Position numbers and translations under genes: made by a program | In this document: positions 8,968 to 16,962 of the stretch, piece after piece | Numbering within the stretch: the stretch's first letter is position 1 | Layout of the letters: each line of letters begins with the position of its first letter | Assembly (NCBI GenBank): GCA_034189165.1 | Contig: JAXHVN010000009.1 | Coordinates: forward strand, 1-51,071 | DNA from: JAASSS01 sp021767745 | GTDB lineage: Bacteria; Pseudomonadota; Gammaproteobacteria; UBA5335 | Length of the DNA stretch: 51,071 nt | Reading direction: 5' to 3' | The notes under the pieces: generated by a model | Told to the model about the DNA's origin: nothing | Databases searched by the model: none | What the model saw: the letters and a program-made list of their open reading frames with translations, nothing else

Positions 8968-10509
8968 CTACCAGGCGCTCGTGGCCCGGAACTGCTCGAT
9001 CGCCTGGCGCATCGCGGCGGCAATCTCGTCGTCGAACGCGCCCTTCTCGTCGATTTTCGCCAGCAGCTCGGCCTGCTCCGCCCGCAGGTAATCGTGCAGG
9101 CCGGCCTCGAACGAGGACACCTTGTTCACCGGCACGTCGTCAAGGAAGCCCTCGTTGGCGGCAAACAGCGAAAAGCCCATCAGGCCGACCGAGAGCGGCG
9201 AATACTGCTTCTGCTTCATCAGCTCGGTGACGCGCTGACCGCGGTCCAGCTGGCGCCGGGTGAGCTCGTCCAGATCCGAGGCGAACTGTGCGAAGGCCGC
9301 CAGTTCGCGATACTGCGCCAGCGCCAGACGCACGCCGCCGCCCAGCTTCTTGATGATCTTGGTCTGTGCCGCGCCACCCACACGCGAGACCGACAGGCCC
9401 GCATTGATGGCCGGGCGGATGCCGGCGTTGAACAGATCCGACTCCAGGTAGATCTGGCCATCGGTGATGGAGATGACGTTCGTCGGCACGAAGGCGGACA
9501 CGTCGCCGGCCTGCGTCTCGATGATCGGCAGCGCCGTCAGCGAGCCGGTCTGCCCGGTCACTTCCCCGTTCGTCGTCTTGCTGACGAAATCGGCGTTGAC
9601 GCGTGCCGCCCGCTCCAGCAGACGCGAGTGCAGATAGAAGACATCGCCCGGATACGCCTCACGACCCGGCGGGCGACGCAGCAGCAGGGAAATCTGTCGA
9701 TAGGCCCACGCCTGCTTGGTGAGATCGTCGTAGACGATCAGCGCGTCCTCGCCCCGATCGCGGAAGTACTCGCCCATCGCGCAGCCGGCATAGGCGGCGA
9801 TGTACTGCATCGCAGCAGGCTCCGCTGCCGAGGCCGCCACCACGATCGTGTGCTCGAGGGCACCGTGCTCGGCGAGCTTGCGCACCACGCCGGCGATGCT
9901 CGATGCCTTCTGGCCGATCGCGACGTAGACGCACTTGATGCCTGTATCGCGCTGGTTGATGATCGCGTCGATCGCCACCGCGGACTTGCCTGTCTGGCGA
10001 TCACCGATGATGAGCTCACGCTGGCCGCGGCCGACCGGCACCATCGCGTCGATGGCCTTCAGACCGGTCTGCACCGGCTGGTCGACCGACTGCCGATCGA
10101 TCACACCCGGCGCCACCTTCTCGATCGGTGAGCTGCCGCTGGCGGCGAAATCGCCGCGGCCGTCGATCGGCTGGCCCAGCGCGTTCACCACGCGGCCGAG
10201 CAGTTCCGGGCCGACGGGCACCTCGAGGATACGGCCGGTACAGCGAACCGTATCGCCTTCCTTGATGTGCTCGTAATCGCCCAGCAGCACGGCACCGACC
10301 GAGTCACGCTCCAGGTTCAGCGCCATGCCGTAGACCCCACCGGGGAACTCCAGCATCTCGCCCTGCATGGCGTCCGTCAGGCCGTAGACACGGCTGATGC
10401 CGTCGGCGACGCTGACCACGGTACCCTCGGCGCGCGCCTCGGCGACGGCATCGAAGTTCGCGATGCGTTGCCGCAGCAGTTCGCTGATTTCCGACGGGTT
10501 GAGTTGCAT
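8968..10509 (-). CDS. atpA: ATP synthase F1 alpha subunit
   Basis: A 513-residue regulatory nucleotide-binding subunit of F1. It has the P-loop IIGDRQTGKSAVAID, the PAINAGLSVSRVGGAAQTK motif of the alpha/beta family, and the normal start MQLNPSEISELLRQRI. The length matches the E. coli protein. It follows atpH by 11 bases. Confidence 0.98.
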   Translation of the reverse strand: MQLNPSEISELLRQRIANFDAVAEARAEGTVVSVADGISRVYGLTDAMQGEMLEFPGGVYGMALNLERDSVGAVLLGDYEHIKEGDTVRCTGRILEVPVGPELLGRVVNALGQPIDGRGDFAASGSSPIEKVAPGVIDRQSVDQPVQTGLKAIDAMVPVGRGQRELIIGDRQTGKSAVAIDAIINQRDTGIKCVYVAIGQKASSIAGVVRKLAEHGALEHTIVVAASAAEPAAMQYIAAYAGCAMGEYFRDRGEDALIVYDDLTKQAWAYRQISLLLRRPPGREAYPGDVFYLHSRLLERAARVNADFVSKTTNGEVTGQTGSLTALPIIETQAGDVSAFVPTNVISITDGQIYLESDLFNAGIRPAINAGLSVSRVGGAAQTKIIKKLGGGVRLALAQYRELAAFAQFASDLDELTRRQLDRGQRVTELMKQKQYSPLSVGLMGFSLFAANEGFLDDVPVNKVSSFEAGLHDYLRAEQAELLAKIDEKGAFDDEIAAAMRQAIEQFRATSAW

Positions 10510-10520
10510 GTCCTGACCTC

Positions 10521-11057
10521 TTAATGAACCAGTGCGTGCGACAGCTTCTGCAGCTCGCCCGCGACCGAACCGTCGATTACCAGATCGCCGGCGCGCACGA
10601 TGGCGCCGCCGAGCAACGATTCATCGACAGTCGTGGAAAGTTGCACGTCCCGCTGCAGACGCCGACGCAGCTCCGTCGCCAGCTGCTGCAGCTGCTCGTC
10701 GGCCATGGGCACGGCGCTGGTGACGGTGACGTCGATCCGCCCTTCGACCTCGGCCCGCAGCGACTCGTAAATCGCCGCGATCTCGCTCAGCAGCAGGAAT
10801 CGCTCGTTCTCCAGCAGCAGGCGGACGAAGTTGACGCCTTCGGCGCCGAACCCATCGCCCATCAACTGCCGGACCACGTCGATCACGATATCGTCCGCCA
10901 CATTCGGGCTGCGGACGGCGGCGCGCGTGGCCGGATCGGCGGCGATTGTCGCCAGCATCTGCAGGCGTTCCGACCAGGCCTCGCGTGCCGGAGCATCCGT
11001 GGCGAGCGCGAGGATGGCGCGGGCGTAGGGCCGCGCCAGGGTGACAGCTTCCGACAC
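10521..11057 (-). CDS. atpH: ATP synthase F1 delta subunit
   Basis: A 178-residue peripheral-stalk subunit that attaches F1 to the b subunits. The start MSEAVTLARPYARAILALA and the C-terminal ESLLGGAIVRAGDLVIDGSV are the usual family ends. It lies nine bases behind atpF and 11 bases ahead of atpA. Confidence 0.96.
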   Translation of the reverse strand: MSEAVTLARPYARAILALATDAPAREAWSERLQMLATIAADPATRAAVRSPNVADDIVIDVVRQLMGDGFGAEGVNFVRLLLENERFLLLSEIAAIYESLRAEVEGRIDVTVTSAVPMADEQLQQLATELRRRLQRDVQLSTTVDESLLGGAIVRAGDLVIDGSVAGELQKLSHALVH

Positions 11058-11066
11058 CTTCCGCCC

Positions 11067-11537
11067 CTAGACCTGCGCGACCAGCTCGTCCAGCAGCGCC
11101 TTGTGAGCCTGCTGATCGATCTCGCGCTTGAGGATGCGCTGCGCACCTTGGACTGCCAGCTGCCCGACTTCCCGGCGCAGCGATTCGCGCAGCTGTGCTG
11201 CCTCGCGTTCGATTTCGGCGTGGGCGTTGTCGATCATGCGCTGACCCTCGGCCTTCGCCTCTTCCCGCGCCTGATCTACGATCTCTCCCGAGCGTCGATT
11301 GGCCTGGGCCAGGATGTCGGAGGCCTGCCCACGCGCCTCGCGCAGCACCTTCTCCGCTTCGTCCCTGGCTTCCTGCAGCTGCGCCGAGCCCTGCTCGGCG
11401 GCCGCCAACCCGTCGGCGATTCGCTGCTGCCGCTCCTGCATCGCCTGCGTGAGCGGCGGCCAGACGAACTTCATCATGAACCAGACGAACACGGCGAACG
11501 TGATCATCTGTCCGACGAGCGTCAGATTAATACCCAC
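11067..11537 (-). CDS. atpF: ATP synthase Fo b subunit
   Basis: A 156-residue peripheral-stalk subunit. One N-terminal transmembrane helix (MGINLTLVGQMITFAVFVWF) is followed by a long charged helix rich in alanine, glutamate and arginine that forms the b-dimer coiled coil. The size equals that of the E. coli protein (156). It follows atpE by 32 bases. Confidence 0.97.
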   Translation of the reverse strand: MGINLTLVGQMITFAVFVWFMMKFVWPPLTQAMQERQQRIADGLAAAEQGSAQLQEARDEAEKVLREARGQASDILAQANRRSGEIVDQAREEAKAEGQRMIDNAHAEIEREAAQLRESLRREVGQLAVQGAQRILKREIDQQAHKALLDELVAQV

Positions 11538-11569
11538 GAGCTACTCCGTGTTCCCAGCGGCAGAAGAGG

Positions 11570-11839
11570 CTAGCCGCCCAGTGCGGCGACGAACGGATTG
11601 GCGAACATCATCAGCAGGCCCATGGCCACGCCGATAATCGCCACCGCGTCCAGCAGACCGGCGATGATGAACATGCGAGCCTGCAGCATGCCAGCCAGCT
11701 CCGGCTGACGTGCCACCGATTCGAGGAACTTGCCGCCGAGCAGACCGAAACCGATGGCCGTACCGATCGCCGCGAGACTGAAGATCATGCCGACGGTGAG
11801 CGCCGTATTGGCGAGAATCTGAGCAGTGAGCTCTTCCAT
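11570..11839 (-). CDS. atpE: ATP synthase Fo c subunit
   Basis: An 89-residue proteolipid that forms the rotating c-ring. It has two membrane helices joined by a polar loop with FLESVARQPELAG; the second helix carries the proton-binding aspartate in the context IIAGLLDAVAIIG. The expected sodium-binding residue pattern is not apparent, so proton coupling is more likely. The start at 11839 has GGAGGA upstream. An in-frame opening to 12001 overlaps atpB and was not used. Confidence 0.95.
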   Translation of the reverse strand: MEELTAQILANTALTVGMIFSLAAIGTAIGFGLLGGKFLESVARQPELAGMLQARMFIIAGLLDAVAIIGVAMGLLMMFANPFVAALGG

Positions 11840-11877
11840 GCTTCCTCCGAGGAACAGAGACGTCGAGTTAAAAAACG

Positions 11878-12663
11878 CTAGTGCGAGTCGTGCGCCATCG
11901 CCAGATAGACGACGGTCAGCACCATGAAAATGAACGCCTGCAACGGCACCACGAGGATGTGGAAGATGGCCCACATGCTCCCGGGCACCCACTGCGCCCA
12001 CCAGGGCATGACGGCGATCAGCACGAAGATGAGTTCGCCGGCATACAGGTTGCCGAACAGCCGCAGCGCCAGGGACAACGGCTTGGCCAGCAATTCAACG
12101 ATGTTCAGGATCAGATTGAAGGGCATCAGCCAGATGCCGAACGGGTGGAGCAGGAACTCCTTGCCGTAGCCGGCGGCACCCTTGCCCTTCACGCCAAAGA
12201 ACAGAATCAGGAAGAAGACCGACAGCGACAGCGCGAAGGTCGAACTCATGTCGGCGGACGGCACCGGCCGGAAGTACTCGACACCCACCGCCTGCGCCAT
12301 CTTGGGCAGCAGGTCGACGGGCACCAGGTCCATCGCGTTCCACAGCAGCACCCAGACGAACACGGTCAGTGCCAGCGGGCCAACCAGACGCGTATCGCCG
12401 TGGAAGGTTTCGGTCACGATGCCGTTGACGAACTCCAGCACCGATTCCGTGAAATTCTGCAGCCCGCCAGGCACGCCAGCCACCGCCCGCATGGCCGCCA
12501 GTCGAAACGCGATCGCGATGATGCCGGCCAGCACCAGCGAGACCAGCATCGCGTCGACATTGATCGCCCAGAAGCCTTCACCGACGGTCCAGCCCTGCAG
12601 ATGATGCTCGACATAGGCCTGGACGGGATTCCCGCCCGCTTCACCGTGCGCGTCGGCTGCCAT
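11878..12663 (-). CDS. atpB: ATP synthase Fo a subunit
   Basis: A 261-residue membrane subunit forming the proton half-channels. The segment PLSLALRLFGNLYAGE contains the essential arginine facing the c-ring. Several long hydrophobic helices are present and the ends match the family. It begins 19 bases after atpI. Confidence 0.97.
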   Translation of the reverse strand: MAADAHGEAGGNPVQAYVEHHLQGWTVGEGFWAINVDAMLVSLVLAGIIAIAFRLAAMRAVAGVPGGLQNFTESVLEFVNGIVTETFHGDTRLVGPLALTVFVWVLLWNAMDLVPVDLLPKMAQAVGVEYFRPVPSADMSSTFALSLSVFFLILFFGVKGKGAAGYGKEFLLHPFGIWLMPFNLILNIVELLAKPLSLALRLFGNLYAGELIFVLIAVMPWWAQWVPGSMWAIFHILVVPLQAFIFMVLTVVYLAMAHDSH

Positions 12664-12682
12664 GATGATTCCGATCCTGTTG

Positions 12683-13051
12683 CTAGTTGCCGCGCTGAGC
12701 GGGCAGCCAGAGCAAGGCCACCCAGTACACGCTTGTGTTCGCCATGTAGGTGAGGATGAGCGCCAGAAACTGCTCGCCCAGATGCATCGCGGCGAAGACG
12801 AACATGACGATCGCCAGCAGCCATTTCATGACCTGCCCACGCATCAGCGCGGCAAGCATCCGGTCCGGCCCGGCGTCCCGTGGGACGGCCAGGGTACGGG
12901 CGGCAAAGTACATGCTGCTCACGATGGCAATGCCGCCGCCGACCAGTGCGGCGATCGCGTGCATTTCACCCGAGGCAAAAAAAAAGGCCGCAGCGAACAG
13001 TGTCGTGACAGCAAGCTGCCACGCAAGCATCTTCGCGACCAGCCCCGTCAT
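12683..13051 (-). CDS. atpI: ATP synthase assembly protein AtpI
   Basis: A 122-residue small membrane protein with about four hydrophobic helices, in the first position of the operon, which is the usual place for atpI. AtpI proteins assist c-ring assembly. The segment GGGIAIVSSMYFAAR is typical. The ATG at 13051 has only a weak ribosome site; MLAWQLAVTTLF at 13030 is an alternative start. Confidence 0.9.
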   Translation of the reverse strand: MTGLVAKMLAWQLAVTTLFAAAFFFASGEMHAIAALVGGGIAIVSSMYFAARTLAVPRDAGPDRMLAALMRGQVMKWLLAIVMFVFAAMHLGEQFLALILTYMANTSVYWVALLWLPAQRGN

Positions 13052-13105
13052 CGCCGCCGCCCGGCGCGCGACTCGGCGCAGCCGGCGCCAGCCAACGGCG
13101 GCGCA

Positions 13106-13134
13106 AGTATATGAGGTGAACCGCCCACTGGCAA
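13106..13134 (-). promoter_or_regulatory. Sigma70 promoter of the atp operon
   Basis: On the minus strand TTGCCA (13129-13134) and TATACT (13106-13111) are separated by exactly 17 bases, a near-consensus sigma70 promoter. It sits between the parB stop and the atpI start, giving a leader of roughly 50 bases. It is the strongest promoter match noticed in the window. Confidence 0.75.
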
Positions 13135-13144
13135 CGCCCGCGTG

Positions 13145-13984
13145 CTAGCGCTTCTCGCCCAGGCGATGCAGCACGCCGTCGAGCTCTTCTAGCGAGTGAT
13201 AGCGGATTGTGATCGTGCCCTTGCCGCCACGGTGACGCAGCTCCACGGGCGCCGCCAGCAGAGCGGCCAGACGCCGCTCCAGCTGCTGCACATCGGGATC
13301 CACCGGCGGCACCGGCTTCGGCCCCCGCGCCAGGCGACGAACGAGCGCTTCGGTCTGACGCACGGAGAGCTGCCTGACAGCGGCCTGTCGGGCGGCAGCG
13401 CACTGGTGCTCTCCGCTCAGCCCAAGCAGCGCCCGCCCATGCCCCATATCCAGGGCGCCGTCGGCCAGCAGGCGCCGGACCGGCGCCTCGAGTTCCAGCA
13501 GACGCAGCAGGTTGGTGACTGCCACGCGAGAGCGTCCGACTGCCTCGGCCACCTCCTGGTGCGTCAGCTCGAACTCATGGCGCAGCCGGGCCAGCGCCTC
13601 GGCCTCTTCCAGCGCCGTCAGGTTCTCACGCTGGACGTTCTCCACCAGCGCCACCGCCAGCGCGGCGCGATCATCCAGCCGGCGCACCACGCACGGCAGC
13701 TCGTGCAGACCGGCGAGCTGAGCCGCCCGCCAACGCCGCTCGCCGGCGATGATCTCGTAGCGATCCTCGCTCGACGGGCGCACCACCACCGGCTGCACCA
13801 GCCCTTGGGCCCGGATCGAATCCGCCAGCTCCACCAGCGCCGCCTCGTCGAACTGCTGACGTGGCTGGTAACGCCCTGGCACGAGTCGATCGACCGCCAG
13901 CTGCTGGAGCGACTCGCCCCGCTCGCCCTGTTCGGCACCGAGCAGGGCGTCGAGCCCACGACCGAGTCCACGACGCGGGGTCAT
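13145..13984 (-). CDS. parB: Chromosome-partitioning protein ParB
   Basis: A 279-residue CTP-dependent DNA clamp that loads at parS sites near the origin. The N-terminal start RRGLGRGLDALLG resembles the ParA-stimulating tail. Boxes in the CTP-binding domain include IIAGERRWRAAQLAG and VENVQRENLTALEEAEA, followed by the helix-turn-helix THQEVAEAVGRSRVAVTNLLRLLEL and a short C-terminal dimerisation region. The ATG overlaps the parA stop as ATGA. No parS-like site was found in this window. Confidence 0.95.
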   Translation of the reverse strand: MTPRRGLGRGLDALLGAEQGERGESLQQLAVDRLVPGRYQPRQQFDEAALVELADSIRAQGLVQPVVVRPSSEDRYEIIAGERRWRAAQLAGLHELPCVVRRLDDRAALAVALVENVQRENLTALEEAEALARLRHEFELTHQEVAEAVGRSRVAVTNLLRLLELEAPVRRLLADGALDMGHGRALLGLSGEHQCAAARQAAVRQLSVRQTEALVRRLARGPKPVPPVDPDVQQLERRLAALLAAPVELRHRGGKGTITIRYHSLEELDGVLHRLGEKR

Positions 13985-14769
13985 GCGATGGCCGCCGGCA
14001 CCGCGCGACGATGACGCCGCAGCATCTCGCCGGCCAGCGCGACATGGGCGATGGCACCCCGTGACTGGCGATCGTAGTGGACCGCCGGCTGCCCATGGCT
14101 CGGCGCCTCGGCAAGGCGGATGTTGCGCGGGATCACGGTGCGGTAGAGCCGGTCACCGAAGTGCGCCTGCAGTTGCGCCGAGACATCGCGCGAGAGATTG
14201 CTGCGCGGGTCGTACATGGTGCGCAGCAGCCCTTCGATCTGCAGCCCGCGGTTCAGTCGCGCCCGCACCCGCTCGAGCGTGCCGAGCAGGGCCGTCAGCC
14301 CCTCGAGCGCGTAGTATTCGCATTGCATCGGAATCAGCACCCCATCCGCGGCGACCAGTGCGTTGACGGTCAACATGCTCAACGACGGCGGACAGTCGAT
14401 CAGAATGTAGTCGTAGCGCGACTTCAGCGGCACCAGCGCCTCGCGCAGTCGCGACTCCCGGTCGGGCAGGGACATCAGCCGCACTTCGGCGGCCGTCAGA
14501 TCGGCATTGCCCGGCAGCAGATCATGCCATGCCTCGCCGGCAGGCTGGATGACCCGCTCCGCCGGCTGCTCGCCGAGCAGCACCTCACAGACACTGGCGC
14601 TCAGCGCATGCTTGTCGGCACCGCTGCCCATCGTGGCGTTGCCCTGCGGATCCAGATCCACCAGCAGCACCCGGCAGCGCGCCAGCTTCAGCGCCGCCGC
14701 GAGGTTTACGCTGGTGGTCGTCTTGCCGACGCCGCCCTTCTGATTGGCGATGGCCAGCACGCGCGCCAT
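13981..14769 (-). CDS. parA: Chromosome-partitioning ATPase ParA (Soj)
   Basis: A 262-residue deviant-Walker ATPase that works with ParB in chromosome segregation. The start MARVLAIANQKGGVGKTTTS contains the deviant Walker A box. The Walker A' LVDLDPQGNATMG and ILIDCPPSLSML follow. The ATG at 14769 overlaps the rsmG stop as TGATG; a GTG three bases upstream (14772) is an equally possible start adding one residue. It overlaps parB by four bases, so translation is probably coupled. Confidence 0.96.
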   Translation of the reverse strand: MARVLAIANQKGGVGKTTTSVNLAAALKLARCRVLLVDLDPQGNATMGSGADKHALSASVCEVLLGEQPAERVIQPAGEAWHDLLPGNADLTAAEVRLMSLPDRESRLREALVPLKSRYDYILIDCPPSLSMLTVNALVAADGVLIPMQCEYYALEGLTALLGTLERVRARLNRGLQIEGLLRTMYDPRSNLSRDVSAQLQAHFGDRLYRTVIPRNIRLAEAPSHGQPAVHYDRQSRGAIAHVALAGEMLRRHRRAVPAAIA

Positions 14770-15407
14770 CACCGAGCACTCGCGGCGGTCGTGCGTCGCA
14801 GCCGCAGCAGGTGCCGCTCGGCGTCGAGTCCCGGCACGCGGAGCCGCATGGGCGCTGTCGCCGTCCAGCCTGCCGGCAATGCGGCCAGTTCATGCGTGGG
14901 CAGTCGCCCTTTCATCGCCAGCATCGCTCCATCCTCGGCGCACAGGTGACCGGCCACCTTGATCAGCTCGGCTGCGCTCGTCACCGCGCGGGAGATCACA
15001 CAGGGAAACGGCGTGGCCTGCCACAGCTCCGCTCGCGCCCAGACTGGATGTATGGCGAGCTCCGGCAAGGCCGCCACCAGCTGCTGAAGAAAGCGCACGC
15101 GCTTACCATTGCCGTCGAGCAGCCAGAACGACACCCCGGGGCGCAGGATCGCCAACGGCACACCCGGCAGGCCCGCGCCCGTGCCAACATCCAGCACCCT
15201 GTCGCCCTGCAGATGCGGCAACACCGCCGCGCTGTCGAGCAGGTGACGACGCACCAACTCATCGAGATCGCGGGCCGCCGTCAGATTGTAGGCGCGATTC
15301 CAGCGCAACAGCAGGTGCGCGTAGGCCAGCAGCGCCGCCTGCTGATCGGCATCGGCCGCGATGCCGAGCGCTTCCAGCCCCGCTGCCAGCCTCGCCGCCG
15401 GTGTCAC
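14769..15407 (-). CDS. rsmG: 16S rRNA (guanine527-N7)-methyltransferase RsmG
   Basis: A 212-residue methyltransferase modifying G527 of 16S rRNA. The SAM motif VLDVGTGAGLPGVPLAIL and the WNRAYNLTAARDLDELVRRHLLDS segment are diagnostic. The GTG at 15407 is chosen because GGAGGGG lies five bases upstream and the resulting length matches E. coli RsmG (207); a longer open frame to 15557 is only a shadow of the upstream cupin gene. It overlaps that gene's stop as GTGA. mnmG, commonly upstream of rsmG, is not here. Confidence 0.95.
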   Translation of the reverse strand: MTPAARLAAGLEALGIAADADQQAALLAYAHLLLRWNRAYNLTAARDLDELVRRHLLDSAAVLPHLQGDRVLDVGTGAGLPGVPLAILRPGVSFWLLDGNGKRVRFLQQLVAALPELAIHPVWARAELWQATPFPCVISRAVTSAAELIKVAGHLCAEDGAMLAMKGRLPTHELAALPAGWTATAPMRLRVPGLDAERHLLRLRRTTAASAR

Positions 15408-15859
15408 AGAAACCCCTCCAGCGCCGGCCATTCGGCAGGCCAGTCCGCCGCCACGTCCTGCCGCTGCGCGAAACGATGCCGGGCCCACTCGAAGGCCGGC
15501 ACCACGACTTCGCTGATCAGCGCGAACGCCCCCTGCTGCAGGTGGCAACATTTCCATGTGCCGCCCGGCACCACCAGCTGTCCGCCCTCGCCCGCCGCCG
15601 GTGCGCCCAGGGTAACGCGCTGCGCCGGGGCGGCTGGCGGCAGCAACAGATAGTCGAGCGAGCCGCCGGCGTGGTGCAGGTGGATGATGCTGGCATCGTT
15701 ACGGTGCAGGCGGCTGCGCGGCGTCTCGGCCGTCAGCAGATAGTAGATGCAGCTGAACGCCCCTGCGTCCGCCGCGTGGGTGCGCCGAAAGTAGCCGCCC
15801 TCGGGATGTGGCGCCAGCTGCAGATGCCGGATGACCGCCTGCGCGGAGTCGTAGCTCAT
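15404..15859 (-). CDS. Cupin of the DUF985 (cupin_5) type
   Basis: A 151-residue protein with the family hallmark LAPHPEGGYFRRTH near the start and IYYLLTAETPRSRLHRNDASIIHLHHAGG, which has histidines fitting a cupin metal site. A late VVPGGTWKCC segment fits the second cupin motif. The start at 15859 is preferred although no ribosome site is seen, because an upstream ATG at 15919 would encode the terminator hairpin of the preceding gene. The function of this family is not established. Its stop overlaps the rsmG start, so it is probably co-expressed with rsmG-parA-parB. Confidence 0.85.
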   Translation of the reverse strand: MSYDSAQAVIRHLQLAPHPEGGYFRRTHAADAGAFSCIYYLLTAETPRSRLHRNDASIIHLHHAGGSLDYLLLPPAAPAQRVTLGAPAAGEGGQLVVPGGTWKCCHLQQGAFALISEVVVPAFEWARHRFAQRQDVAADWPAEWPALEGFL

Positions 15860-15888
15860 GACGATATTCTGGCCGGCGACGCGCCCGC

Positions 15889-15917
15889 AAAAAAGAAGAG
15901 CCGCCCGGAGGCGGCTC
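15889..15917 (-). terminator. Intrinsic terminator after the exported-protein gene
   Basis: On the minus strand an 8-bp perfect stem (15898-15905 with 15910-15917, loop CGGA on the plus strand) is followed by TTCTTTTTT. It lies 92 bases past the stop at 16010 and only 30 bases before the cupin start, so it should separate the two transcription units. Confidence 0.85.
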
Positions 15918-15966
15918 ATTCAGCGGAGGACTCAGATCCGCTCACGCGACCCTCGCGTGTCTATGA

Positions 15967-15983
15967 TGTACAATCATTGTACA
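15967..15983. promoter_or_regulatory. 17-bp palindrome TGTACAA-N3-TTGTACA, copy 1
   Basis: TGTACAATCATTGTACA is perfectly symmetrical apart from the central base and lies between the stop of the exported-protein gene (16010) and its terminator. A second copy with the same arms is at 16768-16784. It is likely to be a dimeric regulator's site, though the regulator is unknown and none is encoded nearby. A plus-strand TATGAT just before it resembles a -10 box. Confidence 0.6.
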
Positions 15984-16009
15984 CAAGCAGCGCGGGCCAG
16001 CAACCTCGG

Positions 16010-16747
16010 CTAGCGGTCCGTCGCGGCCGCGACGCTGGTCTGCGCGAGGCGGCCCACGATCTGACTAAGCGAGTCGGCAGCGTCGACCATGCCGCCGATG
16101 GCTCGCGCCGGATCCTGCTCGAACTGCGACAGCCTGCGCATCGCGAAGCGCGGGTCGGCCGGGACGTCGGTCGCGCCCTCCACCGGCACCGGACCGCCAT
16201 AGGCAAGCACGGCCTCGCTCAGCACCCGACCGGAGCTGGCCTCCCGGATCTGCACCGGCACCTCCACGCGGGGCACGTAGGGCGTTGTCGGAGTCAGAGC
16301 GAGATAGCCGGCAAAGTCGATGTACGCATCGACCACGACATCGAACCCTTCAAGCGCCGGCGCACTGGCGAAACGGCCCGTGATGCGGCCCGGCACCTTC
16401 ACGCGCTCCACCTCGTAGCCTCGCGCCTCGAAGCTCTCGACCAGCGACGCCGTCATGGCCTCGGACAGCCGAAAATCCTCTGCCCGGAAGGCCTCGGTCA
16501 GCCGGTAGTTCCGGCTGGCCTGATCGGCGCCGCGCAGGACCGCCCCGAAGGCCTCCCCGACCAGGCGGCCGGGCAGCGTGACGGCCGGGTTCGGCACATC
16601 GTATTCCATGACCTTGGCGTCGTAGATGCTGGGCTCCGCCAGCTCAAGCACCGCGACCCGCCCAGGCGCAGCGATTGCAGCTTCCATGCCGAAGCAGAGC
16701 CCGATGAGCAGAGCGATTCGCGCAACACGCGACTGCAACGGCGACAT
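16010..16747 (-). CDS. Exported protein of unknown function (paralog A)
   Basis: A 245-residue protein whose first 26 residues form a signal peptide (hydrophobic IALLIGLCFGMEAAIA, likely cut after AIA). It is probably a soluble periplasmic protein. I do not recognise its family. It is clearly related to the lipoprotein gene upstream at 16963-17781: both share a YDxPNPxVTLPGRxVGEA segment, a YxxFAGYxAxxPxxPYVPxVEVxVQ segment and YGGxxPVEGxTDxPADP. The ATG at 16747 has GGAG upstream. Copies of a 17-bp palindrome lie in its leader (16768-16784) and behind its stop (15967-15983). A terminator follows at 15889-15917. Confidence 0.8.
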   Translation of the reverse strand: MSPLQSRVARIALLIGLCFGMEAAIAAPGRVAVLELAEPSIYDAKVMEYDVPNPAVTLPGRLVGEAFGAVLRGADQASRNYRLTEAFRAEDFRLSEAMTASLVESFEARGYEVERVKVPGRITGRFASAPALEGFDVVVDAYIDFAGYLALTPTTPYVPRVEVPVQIREASSGRVLSEAVLAYGGPVPVEGATDVPADPRFAMRRLSQFEQDPARAIGGMVDAADSLSQIVGRLAQTSVAAATDR

Positions 16748-16767
16748 ATCGTTTCTCCAGTTCTTCT

Positions 16768-16784
16768 TGTACAAGGTTTGTACA
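16768..16784. promoter_or_regulatory. 17-bp palindrome TGTACAA-N3-TTGTACA, copy 2
   Basis: TGTACAAGGTTTGTACA has perfect seven-base arms around a three-base centre and lies 21-37 bases before the paralog A start. On the minus strand TATTAA (16785-16790) sits directly upstream and could be a -10 box, so a protein bound here would overlap the transcription start. No convincing -35 is visible. Confidence 0.65.
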
Positions 16785-16900
16785 TTAATAGTGAGCACCG
16801 TGCAAGCACCGGGCACCACACCCGCCGGCACCTTCACCGGCAGACGCCACAATAGTACACCCAGGATGTATTGCCATCATCAATGGTATGAACGGCGGCC

Positions 16901-16930
16901 AAAAAGAAGAGGGCGCCCCAGCGCCCCCTC
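16901..16930 (-). terminator. Intrinsic terminator after the lipoprotein gene
   Basis: On the minus strand a GC-rich hairpin with a six-base-pair core (GGGCGC/GCGCCC, four-base loop) is followed by TCTTCTTTTTGG. It lies 33 bases behind the stop of the lipoprotein gene at 16963. The poly-T tail closely resembles that of the next terminator at 15889. Confidence 0.75.
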
Positions 16931-16962
16931 GTCGCGACTGCGCCGCCTGACGGCGGCGATTG

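Noticed and set aside
8953..10131. Long open frame on the plus strand opposite atpA
   Set aside because: It is a mirror of the atpA reading frame in a GC-rich genome, lacks any recognisable domain, and atpA on the other strand is certain.
13145..14769. A parS site near parA/parB
   Set aside because: No sequence resembling the GTTTCACGTGAAAC core was found in or near these genes by eye.
15860..15919. Longer N-terminus of the DUF985 cupin
   Set aside because: It would translate the terminator hairpin and T tail of the preceding transcription unit; the family starts near the ATG at 15859.
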